Origin: Mikania micrantha
Taxonomy: Eukaryota > Streptophyta > Magnoliopsida > Asterales > Asteraceae
Length of the DNA: 64,000 nucleotides
Assembly (NCBI GenBank): GCA_009363875.1
Contig: CM018680.1
Location: forward strand, 69,269,139-69,333,138
Reading direction: 5' to 3'
The position numbers and the translations under genes were made by a program. This document shows, in pieces, positions 1 through 9,920 of this stretch. Each line of letters starts with the position of its first letter. Within the stretch, counting starts at the first letter, position 1. The notes beneath the pieces were generated by a model. That model saw nothing but the letters and a program-made list of their open reading frames with translations, made no database searches and was not told the DNA's origin.

Positions 1-519
1 CCCCTTGTGTGAATGTTTGTTATCTGTTTCCTGAACTTCTTAATGGTATGATAGACATTAAGATAATGAGGCACTAAGATATGTACCGACGGGTAATATC
101 TTGAGAACTGAACTAGACGTCCGAAAGGAACTAGATACAGGTCCCATGGTTATCCGGAACTGAACTTTTGAGAACGTACTTATCATATCATATTGTTTTA
201 AATTGAACTGTCGATCTCACCAGCTTTGTGCTGACGTTTCAAACTCAAACCTTTTTGCAGGTAAACAGTAATAGCCGGTGAGGATGCACGTTCGGGATAT
301 TTGCACTTGTATAATTAATATTGTAATTAAATAAATATAGCTGTAATGTAATTGTGATTGCGACTCCCTTGTAATAAGTTTTCTTTAAGTTAATCTGTGT
401 GCTTATGATATCGGTTCAAGTAAGTCACCCCTCACCTCGGAGACATCACCACTATGCTTCCGCAACTGGTTCAGTGACGTCAGACCAGACACGAGGTGAC
501 GAGGGGTGGGGGTGTGACA
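1..519 (+). mobile_element. 3' end of a plus-strand gypsy-type LTR (partial)
   Basis: The stretch ends in GGGGTGTGACA, the usual U5 end of long plant gypsy LTRs, and at 519/520 passes abruptly into sequence that matches the interior of the LTR at 7205 onward. I read it as the tail of a separate element inserted in plus orientation into the left LTR of the next element; the rest lies left of the window. No coding potential is visible. The target duplication would begin at 520 (CAAGA) but its partner is out of view. Confidence 0.6.
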
Positions 520-731
520 CAAGATATCAAAAGAGATTAGTATTGATCTCAAATGATGTGCTTCTTCAAAAGTCAACTAGGATCTATGTCTGGTCATCCT
601 AGTATGCAATCCTGAATCTTAGCTTAATCCTGTGCGTCACCTGAGAAAGCATGTAATAAAACAAAGTCAACTCAATGGTTGGTGAGTTCATGTAGTTTTT
701 ATGTAAAAATAGTTTGTAAAATCCTTTGAAT

Positions 732-1340
732 GACAACCTTAACCTCACTATTAACCACCTATACCATCTGATTCAGTATGCTTATATATAGGGCATATGT
801 AGGGGACAAGCCCCAGCCACCATCCCACCACATACCGGGCCACATGATATATTGTTCCTGATGATAATTAAGCGTCCCATCCTACCTGTTTGATTCCCAA
901 ATGTTTGATTCCAAATGTTTGATTCTTTGAATAATATTACCCTCTAATTGTTTACCTTGATTCCCTGAATAACAACCTTAACCTCACTAACAACCACCTA
1001 TGCTATTCAACCAAGTATGCTTATATATAAGGCATATGTAGGGGACAAGCCCCAGCCACCGTCCCACCACATACCGGGCTGCTTAACATATTGTTGTTAA
1101 TGATAATTAAGCATTTCATTCCACTACTCTGATCTCATGACATATGATTCTTAACGTTTTGTTTCCCTGCCAATGTTTACTTTGTTTCCCCCGAAATGAC
1201 AACCTTAACCTCACTAACAACCACCTATGCTATCCAACCAAGTATGCTTATATATAGGGCATATGTAGGGGACAAGCCCCAGCCACCGTCCCACCACATA
1301 CCGGGCTGCTTAACATATTGTTATTAATGATAATTAAGCG
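732..1340. repeat. Three imperfect ~142-bp repeats in the left LTR
   Basis: Units at 732-873, 972-1113 and 1198-1340 each begin with GACAACCTTAACCTCAC and run through TATGCTTATATATA and GGGGACAAGCCCC to GATAATTAAGC. They are separated by ~85-100 bp of variable spacer containing TGTTTGATTC runs. The same triplet recurs in the other LTR at 7657-7799, 7924-8064 and 8151-8293, so it predates insertion of this element. GGGG-ACAA-GCCCC could form a small hairpin in each unit. Confidence 0.85.
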
Positions 1341-1576
1341 TTTCACTCCACACTATTGGTTCCACAACGAATAAGTCTCAAGTTTAATAGGCACCATTAT
1401 GGACAGCTGAAGACCCTAAGGAGTTCAGCATCCATCCATAATGATCCTATTTATGACTCGTGACATGTTTTGATAGAGAAACCTTCAAGTTAACACAAAG
1501 TCAACTAGAAGAACTCCATCATTCTAGTCACTTGTCATAACCATGGATGAATCAAGAAGAACACTGAATGACTAGT

Positions 1577-1800
1577 AGGGGTTGACACAGGTCAACACGC
1601 GGCGGCCAATCAGTCTGTCTTACATGACTCTGACAAAGAAGAACACTGATGACTAGTAGGGGTTGACACACAGGTCAACACGCGGCGGCCAACAGTCTGT
1701 CTTACAATGTCCAAAAGTTTATGCATACAAGTCTAAAGCATTCACATAGTTTTACTGATGACTAGTAGGGGTTGACACACAGGTCAACACGCGGCGGTCA
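1577..1800. repeat. Three repeated units with inverted W-box pairs
   Basis: The unit GACTAGTAGGGGTTGACAC followed by GGTCAACACGCGGCGG occurs three times, with GTTGAC/GTCAAC dyads at 1581-1596, 1662-1679 and 1771-1788. The minus (sense) strand reads TTGACC, the WRKY-binding W-box core. The block is conserved in the other LTR (8520-8760). Confidence 0.75.
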
Positions 1801-3389
1801 ATCAGTCTTTTGTTTAAGCATCCAATGTTTCAAGCATTCAAGTGTTCAAGCATCCAAATGTATCAAGCATTCCAAGTGTTCACGTATCCCAAGTATATCA
1901 CGCATTCAAGTATTCAAGTATCCCAAATGTATCAAGCATTCACGTGTTTCAAGTATTCTAAGTATAACAAGTATTCACATGTTTCAAGTATTTCAAGTAT
2001 TTCAAGCGTACTAAGCATCTAAGTGTTTCAGGCATCTCACGTGTATAAGTATTTCTAAGCATATATGTTTCAAGTTATGTTTAAGCAAATCGTTTGAAGT
2101 GTAAAGTAATTCAATACTTTACTAAAGGTGTAGAACATTTAACTTTCTTAAATAATTGTATAAAGCATTAGTGTTTAATTTAAGCATTTTCAAAGCCTTA
2201 AGATGTTGTATATAGTTAAACATAGAATTTATAAGTTAAACCCCCATTGTATAGTTTAAGCACATAGCTCATAACATAAGTATTTAGCTCAAAGTTTAAG
2301 TATTAAGTTTATGTCATAAACGTTTAGCATAAGATTTAGGCTTCAAGTCTATATCGTAAGCCTCAAGTATATCGTTTAAACTTCTTGTTTATAGTATAAG
2401 TATCAAGTTTATAGTTTCTCAAAGTATAATAGTTTCCAGTTTGATCACAAAGTGTTTGTATAATGTTAATAAGTATAAAGTAAATAGCATTTGCTATTTA
2501 CACTATAGCCTTAGTCTTTGTTTTCCCACCCAAGCATTTCAATATCATGCATTCAAGTCTCATAAGCATCCATCATATGATTTCACGCCACAAGTTTAAA
2601 GTATAAGTTTCAAGTCCATTGTTTCTTAAAGTATAAAAGGTTCCAAGCATAAGCTTCAACATAAGGATCATGTCTGTGTTTAAAGCATTAAATAACATTT
2701 CAATGGTTTATGAAAATGTTTAACATGCTTCTCAGTCCTGAAGTAAAACAAAAGGTTTGAAAAGGGACAAATGAACTCACCTTGTGTTTGAAGTGGTTGA
2801 CTTAGCTTAGTTTAAGAATGCACACGCTCTTTGTTGTGTTTGTTGTTATATTCACGATCCTGTATTGATTTCATGTTGTTTGCATCTTATAAGTATAAGT
2901 CGAAATGATTCATGTGTGTGTAGGTGTTAGTGTTAGCCCTAAATTTGGCTAACACTTTGAGTCTCGGTCTTTATTCGGCCCCGGTTCTATTTGTTATCAA
3001 TTATTTGTATCACCTGTCTTTATGTTGTGTATTTAGCTTTAATTTATTCTTGAATCTCAAATCCTTATAAACCATCCTAAGTCATAATTATAACTTAGGT
3101 TTATAAATCGTAGAATTTTACATGTTATTCTTGTTAGACTTGAAATAATTCACTACATAGCCACAAGGACCATGTCCCATTATAGGAGTTTAGTTCCATT
3201 AAATCTTCTAAGTATAACGCTTAAGCATACACTTTAGAACATTTCATGTAGGGATTGAATTCACTTGACTCTTTCTTGTTTTATTAATTCCCCACCAACT
3301 TTGTAGTATTTTTAAGGAAGTACATGCATGTTATAAATTGAGTTAGTTTCAAACGTTTGTTTCAATTCAACCTATGTGGACCGAAAAAT

Positions 3390-3605
3390 AAATTGGGCCG
3401 AATAAATCCAAGTGTTTTGGGCCGCATGAAACGGAGTTGGGCCAAATGGGTTGGGCCTTAGTTTAGATCAACAACTATGGCCCAATTAAAACATATGTGG
3501 GTCGAAGGCATGTTATGGGCCGTGGATGTTTTTTTTTCGTGGGCCAACTAGTTAAATGGGCCGACTCAAGTAGTATTGGGCTAGGTAATTAAACATGGCC
3601 CAACT
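3390..3605. promoter_or_regulatory. Cluster of TGGGCC/GGCCCA motifs in the left LTR
   Basis: About nine TGGGCC or GGCCCA hexamers fall within ~215 bp, at near-regular spacing of 15-40 bp. TGGGCC is the plant site II element bound by TCP factors (established for host promoters). Whether it acts here is unknown. It lies downstream of the LTR's TATA box on the sense strand. The same cluster occurs at 17710-17925. Confidence 0.55.
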
Positions 3606-3649
3606 ACTTTGACTTTAGCCGTTCAAAGGGAAGTGTACACCCATTTCCA

Positions 3650-4097
3650 GCGAACCTTTTTGAGTTTCATGAATAAGGGTTCGGCTGCTAGGGGCGCCGC
3701 CATAGGTTCGCCAAACAGGTGGGTTAGGTACTAGGTTCGTCCAGGTGTTTTCAGGTTCGGGAACATGGGTTCGTGAGCAACTCATGCAGGTTCGTTGAAG
3801 GCTATAGGTTCGCATGTAGGGGATGGTTCGGCTGCATGGTTTAATCACAGGTTCGGCTCAACCTGCAAGGGTTCGGCCAGAGAATTGAGTCCGAAAGGTT
3901 CGGCCCTTCACTGACCCAACAGGTTCGGTACCCCCTAGGTTCGTTCCTAGGGTTCGCAGGGACAAAGGGTTCGTTTGCTAACAAAAGGGTTTCGCCAACC
4001 TCAACCCAACCAGGGTTCGGCTGTCGTGCAGTCCCACGAACCTGCATGGTTCGTCTTCATCCATGCAAGGTTCGGCTAAGCCCAGATTCACGAACCT
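3650..4097. repeat. GGTTCG motif cluster (left LTR copy)
   Basis: About 18 copies of GGTTCG on the plus strand and three of CGAACC lie within ~450 bp, mean spacing ~24 bp, with non-repeated DNA between them. It is not a tandem array; the hexamer itself is what recurs. The second LTR carries the same cluster at 17970-18415. ORFs across it are artefacts of the motif. Confidence 0.85.
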
Positions 4098-4484
4098 GTT
4101 CATCATTTTCGTCGAGCAAGCTGTTTCCTAGGGCTATTCACGCATCGTGTGCGTTCCAGATCGGTTTTTCGAAGGTGTATGGGTCGATGTACATGGTGGT
4201 TGACAAGATAGATAGTGTTCTACTACAAGGACCGAAAACCCTAACTTTTGTGATATTCAAGACGCCATACCTGGTTTTTCAGTGGGTAAACACTCCGATC
4301 TGTTGTACTTCTACGTAGAGGGAGTCGAGAGCTTCGCGTGGACACCAAAAACTCGAGATTTCGTTGAGAAATGGTCAAGATCTTGATGTTTGAAGTTGAA
4401 AATTCTTGAGATAGAGAGATGGACGGGAATTGAGCTAGAGAGAGAGAGGTGAGTGAAAAATGAAAGAAATGTGTTCTTTCAAAG

Positions 4485-4492
4485 TTTATATA
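4485..4492 (-). promoter_or_regulatory. TATA box of the gypsy LTR promoter
   Basis: The minus strand reads GGGTATATAAAC, preceded by GC-richer sequence and followed about 30 bases downstream by a CT-rich leader (complement of GAGAGAGAGAGGTGAG). The twin site in the right LTR is at 18804-18811. It predicts a minus-strand transcript start near 4455 (18775 in the right LTR). Confidence 0.55.
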
Positions 4493-5301
4493 CCCCGAGG
4501 GTATTCGGGTTTGTTTCGGTTACTCGGTTTTCGTCTCCGTTGCGTTTCCGGATCGTAACTCGCGCGTAATTACATAATTTAAATAAAATGGTTTTAATTT
4601 AAATTATTTTAAAGGTTTTAATTCCTAATATATACAAAATATTTAGTTTTCCTGAATTATTTTTCGTAATTTAATATTTTTACGCGTTTCGTTATTTCTT
4701 TCACGCATTTTATGCTTTACGCGTTTTAAATTAAAATAGTTTCGTTTTAAGTTATTTCTGATGAATTTCAAAATTGTAAAACAGGAAATATTTTATTTCC
4801 TTATATTTATTATCGTTCGAATCGTCTTAGTTTTCGTTTCGTCAGAAAACGTCACTTACGCGCGTCTTCGTACAGAGCGCTAGCAGTACGAACACGATCG
4901 TATGTTGCACTTTCTGATTTTTGTTTTCTACTTTTCAGTCATCGTTTCATATCGTTAAACTATCAGATCTATTCGTACAGATCGTCACCTATACGGATAG
5001 TTCGTCCGTTTAGCATTCCGTAACAACAACTGTTATGGTTTTGTTCTGTTTATCCTCACATACGTTTAAACCTAATAATACAAAATCAAACATGTTTGCA
5101 TCTGTTCATGATTGTCTGATGTGTTTCTGACTGTTTAAACCATAAAGTTCAAATCAGAATTTCAGAAACATCGTGTAATAGTTTATTTTTAGCATCGAAT
5201 GTTAATAGTTTCTAAGTATTTCTCCTAGTTTGTACCTGAGTTAAATTACAAGTTACTATACAGATTACTGTTCCGGTAACGATTCCGGCACAGATGTTAC
5301 A

Positions 5302-5311
5302 GTCTCCCCTT
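5302..5311 (-). promoter_or_regulatory. Polypurine tract of the gypsy element
   Basis: The minus strand reads AAGGGGAGAC directly before the LTR start TGTAACATC. That is the position and composition expected for the plus-strand DNA primer of an LTR retrotransposon. Confidence 0.75.
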
Positions 5312-5486
5312 GTTAAAGAAATTTCGTCCCGAAATTTAAAAGTTATTATCGGTACTACTTTCTTTATAACAAGTGGGAAATCTTTGTTTGAAGTGATGTC
5401 CCTACGCTCCCAAATAAACTCTGGGTCGCGTTTGGGATCCTTATGTATGTCCTCACAGTTCTGCTAATCTTATTGCTCATAGTTGT
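5302..5486 (-). pseudogene. Remnant of the C-terminal end of gypsy pol (integrase tail)
   Basis: On the minus strand one frame is open from a TAG at about 5486 to the polypurine tract. It carries the tail typical of gypsy chromovirus polyproteins: a KRDPEFIWERRD segment near 5400-5440 and, overlapping the polypurine tract, the ending DEISLTRGDCN. Nothing recognisable as protease, RT or RNase H lies between this and gag. The autonomous parent therefore lost nearly all of pol by an internal deletion that kept both pol's end and the priming sites. I am confident of the motif and less so of the clade. Confidence 0.7.
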
Positions 5487-5767
5487 CTTACTGTTACGGC
5501 TTACTAAATCTTTGCATGGTTCTAACACTTTATTGTTCAAAACGAACTGATGCTACGAGCATCAATTGTCGCACAACCTTAGTGTTAGTGGTGGTTTCAT
5601 GTGTATGTTCTATGCATTAACTAAGGATTCTTTCATTGTTTCTAAGCAATAAAAGAGTTCCTAAGTTCTCATGGAATACGTCTATGGTTATACTTAATAG
5701 GAATAAGATAAGTTTCTTATTCATACTAGTATCAAAATAAAATGAAATCTTATGAGTTAAAGAGGTG

Positions 5768-7051
5768 TCACATACCAGTACCCGTTCCCGGGTCTTGGTG
5801 TGCAGCAGGAGCTCCTATCATGAAAGCTCTTCCCCTCGGTACTTGATCCCCCGGTTGTGCCCTCTTTGGGCAGTTCCTGGAGAAATGACCTAGTTCTCCA
5901 CAGTTAAAGCATCCCTGATTGTTTTTGTTGTAGTTGCCAAGGTTTTGTGGTGGTGGTTTTGCCATAGTAGCATTGTTCACAGCCGGTGTCGGTGTAGTTC
6001 GACAGTGTTGATCTATATGGCCTTTTCGGCCACAGTTTGTACACTGCCTACACGGCATATTGGCAGCATGATGAAACTGACATTGTGCACACTGAGGATG
6101 TACACCAGTGTAAGGTTTGCGTGCAGACTTAGCAGGTACTGCAGCAACTTGATTGAGTGGTGTGGGCATTTCATATTGTTGAATGCCTTTCTGTTTCTTC
6201 TTTGGTTGTTTCTCTTTAGTCAGTAAGTTTAGCTGACAAGGAGATAGCAGATTCTAAAGTTGCAGGGTTTGCAACAAGTACAATGCCCTGAATGCAGGAT
6301 GGTAATCCTCCTACATATCGGTCAATTCACTTTTCCAGTGTTGGCACCATCTCAGGCACCAAGGCTACCAATTCATGATAGCGAGTAGTGTATGTCATGT
6401 GATCAGCTCCTTTCATCACATTATTTGAGAGTTCAACTTCCAAGTTCTGTAGTTCGTGCTTAGGACAGAACTCATTCCTCAAGAGGGTTTTGAATTCTGC
6501 CCAAGGCATGGCTAGTGCTTCATCCTACCTCGAGCGTTTATCTGTGAGTTCCACCAGGTTAGGGCACGCTTACTGAAAGATCCTGCAGCATAGCGAACCT
6601 TATGTCTTTCCGGACAACTACTTAGGTCCAATGTATTTTCCATCTTCTCTAGCCATTGGATCAGTCCAACGGCTCCTTCAACACCGCTAAAGCTTGGCGG
6701 TTTGCATCCTACGAATGATTTGTATGAACATTCTGATTTAGCGCCGGTGCTTCCACTGGTTTCCCCCGTAGTACGCCCGGAGTTGTTACCGTGGTCTCGA
6801 ATCCTGTTGATCATCTCCGGAATAATATCCTTCATCTGATTAGTCAACTGGCTACTCAGTAATGTTGCCAAGGCAACAGTAGCAGGGTCCAGAATTAAAG
6901 CTGCATTCGGATTCGGAGGAGGGTTTAGTGGAGGAGGAGGAGGTGGCGGTGGTGAATCTGGTGATGATGGTGTTGAAGAGTGCGGTGCTGAGGTTTGTGA
7001 AGTAGGCACCGGGGTCGGTTGTCTTCTAGGCGGCATTCTGATCATAACCAA
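5768..7051 (-). pseudogene. gag: Gypsy Gag polyprotein, frameshifted
   Basis: Three minus-strand segments together make one gag. 7051-6512 begins with MPPRRQP, a proline-rich N-terminus, then the capsid-like part (PSFSGVEGA, RALTWWNSQ). 6509-6327 continues with MPWAEFKTLLRNEF. 6169-5768 carries two CCHC zinc knuckles (CTNCGRKGHIDQHC and CFNCGELGHFSRNC). Two frameshifts separate the segments. Gag would form the particle and bind genomic RNA. As it stands the gene cannot make a full product. Start chosen at the MPPRR motif shared by many plant gypsy gags. Confidence 0.85.
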
Positions 7052-7188
7052 AGATATTGGTTAGAGCAGTGATCGAATGCAGAAGACACAATGCAAACTT
7101 AAGTCTTATGTTCTCTACATGAGGTCCCTAAGTTATAGTCTAGGTCAAACCATTTAAGTATGTGACCTATTATTCTCTATAACCTTGA

Positions 7189-7200
7189 GCTCTGATACCA
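7189..7200 (-). promoter_or_regulatory. tRNA-Met primer-binding site of the gypsy element
   Basis: The minus strand reads TGGTATCAGAGC, complementary to the 3' end of initiator tRNA-Met, four bases from the LTR boundary at 7205. This fixes the element's orientation and the right LTR as the 5' LTR. Confidence 0.85.
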
Positions 7201-7204
7201 ATCT

Positions 7205-9095
7205 GTCACACCCCGAGACGGCGGGGTTGGATCGAAGTCCCTGTCGGGCGGAAGGTTCTCGGAGCGCGATATCTTGAATGATAATCGTGATGATCAGATT
7301 GTTTACATAGCATCAATGTTAAGAATAATTAAGCACAATAAAACATTAACTATGATTACAAAGTTAAATTACAAATATCAAGATTTGATAATTTAACTAA
7401 GTAAACCTATCCAAAAGAATCAAATATATCTATCTTGTATTTGTACAAGATATCAAAAGAGATTAGTATTGATCTCAAATGATGTGCTTCTTCAAAAGTC
7501 AACTAGGATCTATGTCTGGTCATCCTAGTATGCAATCCTGAATCTTAGCTTAATCCTGTGCGTCACCTGAGAAAGCATGTAATAAAAAAAGTCAACACAA
7601 TGGTTGGTGAGTTCATGTAGTTTGTATGTAAAAATAGTTTGTAAAATCCTTTGAATGACAACCTTAACCTCACCATTAACCACCTATACCATCTGATTCA
7701 GTATGCTTATATATAGGGCATATGTAGGAGACAAGCCCCAGCCACCGTCCCACCACATACCGGGCCACATGATATATTGTTCCTGATGATAATTAAGCAT
7801 CCCATCCTACCTGTTTGATTCCCAAATGTTTGATTCCAAATGTTTGATTCCAAATGTTTGATTCTAAATGTTTGATTCTTTGAATTAGATTACCCTGTAA
7901 TTGTTTTCCTTGATTCCCTGAATGACAACCTTAACCTCACTAACAACCACCTATGCTATTCAACCAAGTATGCTTATATATAGGGCATATGTAGGGGACA
8001 AGCCCCAGCCACCGTCCCACCACATACCGGGCTGCTTAACATATTGTTGTTAATGATAATTAAGCATTTCATTCCGCTACTCTGATCTCATGACATATGA
8101 TTCTTAACGTTTTGTTTCCCTACCAATGTTTACTTTGTTTCCCCCAAAATGACAACCTTAACCTCACTAACAACAACCTATGCTATCCAACCAAGTATGC
8201 TTATATATAGGGCATATGTAGGGGACTAGCCCCAGCCACCGTCCCACCACATACCGGGCTGCTTAACATATTGTTATTGATGATAATTAAGCGTTTCACT
8301 CCACACTATTGGTTCCACAACGAATAAGTCTCAAGTTTAATAGGCACCATTATGGACAGCTGAAGACCCTAAGGAGTTCAGCATCCATCCATAATGATCC
8401 TATTTATGACTCGTGACATGTTTTGATAGAGAAACCTTCAAGTTAACACAAAGTCAACTAGAAGAACTCAATCATTCTAGTCACTTTTCATAACCATGGA
8501 TGAATCAAGAAGAACACTAAATGACTAGTAGGGGTTGACACACAGGTCAACACGCGGCGGCCAATCAGTCTGTCTTACATGACTCTGACAAAGAAGAACA
8601 CTGATGACTAGTAGGGGTTGACACGCAGGTCAACACGCGGCGGCCAACAGTCTGTCTTACAATGTCCAAAAGTTTATGCATACAAGTCTAAAGCATTCAC
8701 ATAGTTTTACTGATGACTAGTAGGGGTTGACACACAGGTCAACACGCGGCGGTCAATCAGTCTTTTGTTTAAGCATCCAATGTTTCAAGCATTCAAGTGT
8801 TCAAGCATCCAAATGTATCAAGCATTCCAAGTGTTCACGTATCCCAAGTATATCACGCATTCAAGTATTCAAGTATCCCAAATGTATCAAGCATTCACGT
8901 GTTTCAAGTATTCTAAGTATAACAAGTATTCACATGTTTCAAGTATTTCAAGTATTTCAAGCGTACTAAGCATCTAAGTGTTTCAGGCATCTCACGTGTA
9001 TAAGTATTTCTAAGCATGTATGTTTCAAGTTATGTTTAAGCAAATCGTTGGAAGTGTAAAGTAATTCAATACTTTACTAAAGGTGTAGAACATTT
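7205..9095 (-). repeat. Right (5') LTR of the gypsy element, first part
   Basis: It starts TGTCACACCCCG on the plus strand (sense end CGGGGTGTGACA). From 7445 it repeats 519-2128 of the left LTR. It is interrupted at 9095 by the young copia element, leaving CATTT as target duplication. The first 240 bp (7205-7445) have no counterpart within this window. Confidence 0.85.
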
Positions 9096-9323
9096 TGTAG
9101 GATCGGGTTGTTATCTCTAAACAACACTTCACAAGTATTTCTTACTTAATTCTAACAGATGCGGAATGTTCTGTTAGAATGATCTCACAATTTCACTCAA
9201 AGTGACACAATAATAATCTTTGAACAATATTAAGAACACAAGAATAATTCAAGCTCAAGGATATATTTCTCTCAAAGTGGAAGTATACAAGCAAGCACAC
9301 TTCAAACAACAATACATTGGGAG

Positions 9324-9331
9324 TTTATATA
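9324..9331 (-). promoter_or_regulatory. TATA box in the copia 3' LTR
   Basis: The minus strand reads CTATATAAACTCCC. The functional copy in the 5' LTR is at 15890-15897, predicting a genomic RNA start about 30 bp downstream, near 15860. Confidence 0.6.
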
Positions 9332-9768
9332 GCCGAGGCTACAACCGTATACACTTAGGAATACAAGTTGGGTATACTAGACAAGTACATAAAGTAAAGC
9401 TTATTCTAGTATGTTGAGTGTCTTAACAGGCTAAGACACTCAGTCATGATCATTACATTAATAGACATTGACTTTACAAAGGACTATTAAATACAAAAGA
9501 CATTTAATGTTGTTGATCTTCAAGGCTTCAGATGATCTTTTGCATTTAATGCAGCATGGGAGAGGTAAGGCGCTTTATCTGACTCATTACATGTTGTCTT
9601 TGACTTTACTCAGACCAGCATGTCTTGTGTCAGTACCTTTTGTACTATGAGAGTAAGCTGCTACAGTCTTTGTCAGAGGATAAACCTCGGAAGTCTTTGT
9701 CTTTAGTGCATAAGAAGATTCCTCGGAAGCAGTTGTCTTGTACAACCTTCGGCAGGAACCAGTTATCC

Positions 9769-9792
9769 TTCGGAAGCAATGTTGCTTCCGAA
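9769..9792. promoter_or_regulatory. Perfect 11-bp inverted repeat in the copia LTR
   Basis: TTCGGAAGCAA and TTGCTTCCGAA flank a 2-base TG. Each arm contains the TTCCGAA palindrome core that is repeated elsewhere in this family. The duplicate is at 16335-16358. It lies in U3, upstream of the TATA box on the sense strand, where a factor-binding site would be expected; function is unknown. Confidence 0.7.
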
Positions 9793-9889
9793 GAATCACT
9801 TCTTCCTTCCGAAGGTGTTTATTCAAAGAGACTCCTATACTTAGACAAACAAGAAGTTTGGTGAGCATCAGCCTTTATTAGTCTTTACA

Positions 9890-9901
9890 GTCTCCCCCTA
9901 G
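9890..9901 (-). promoter_or_regulatory. Polypurine tract of the young copia
   Basis: The minus strand reads CTAGGGGGAGAC immediately before the 3' LTR start TGTAAAGAC. Confidence 0.85.
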
Positions 9902-9920
9902 GCTGATGCTACCAAAACTT

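Larger units (their letters stand above)
520..5301 (-). repeat. Left (3') LTR of the long-LTR gypsy element
   Basis: It aligns almost base for base with 7445-9095 joined to 16456-19618, with scattered substitutions and small indels. It ends GATGTTACA at 5301. On the sense (minus) strand it starts TGTAACATC and is followed inward by a purine tract. It contains, from right to left, a TATA box, a GGTTCG motif cluster, a TGGGCC cluster, AT-rich spacer, degenerate CAAGTATTC-like simple repeats, three W-box inverted pairs and three 142-bp repeats. Small ORFs inside it are chance products of these repeats. Confidence 0.85.
9096..9889 (-). repeat. 3' LTR of the young copia element
   Basis: Plus strand TGTAGGATC to CTTTACA, 794 bp. 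It matches 15662-16455 at a constant offset of 6566 with no difference I could find. It contains a minus-strand TATA box (9324-9331), five TCGGAAG/CTTCCGA motifs and an 11-bp-arm hairpin (9769-9792). Short ORFs in it are identical in both LTRs and are not genes. Confidence 0.93.

Noticed and set aside
1772..2022. Overlapping short ORFs, duplicated exactly at 8727-8977
   Set aside because: They are translations of a degenerate CAAGTATTC-like simple repeat inside both gypsy LTRs; identity reflects the LTR duplication, not a gene.
4046..4318. 90-codon ORF in the left LTR
   Set aside because: It starts in the GGTTCG cluster, is not kept in the other LTR copy, and has no recognisable domain.
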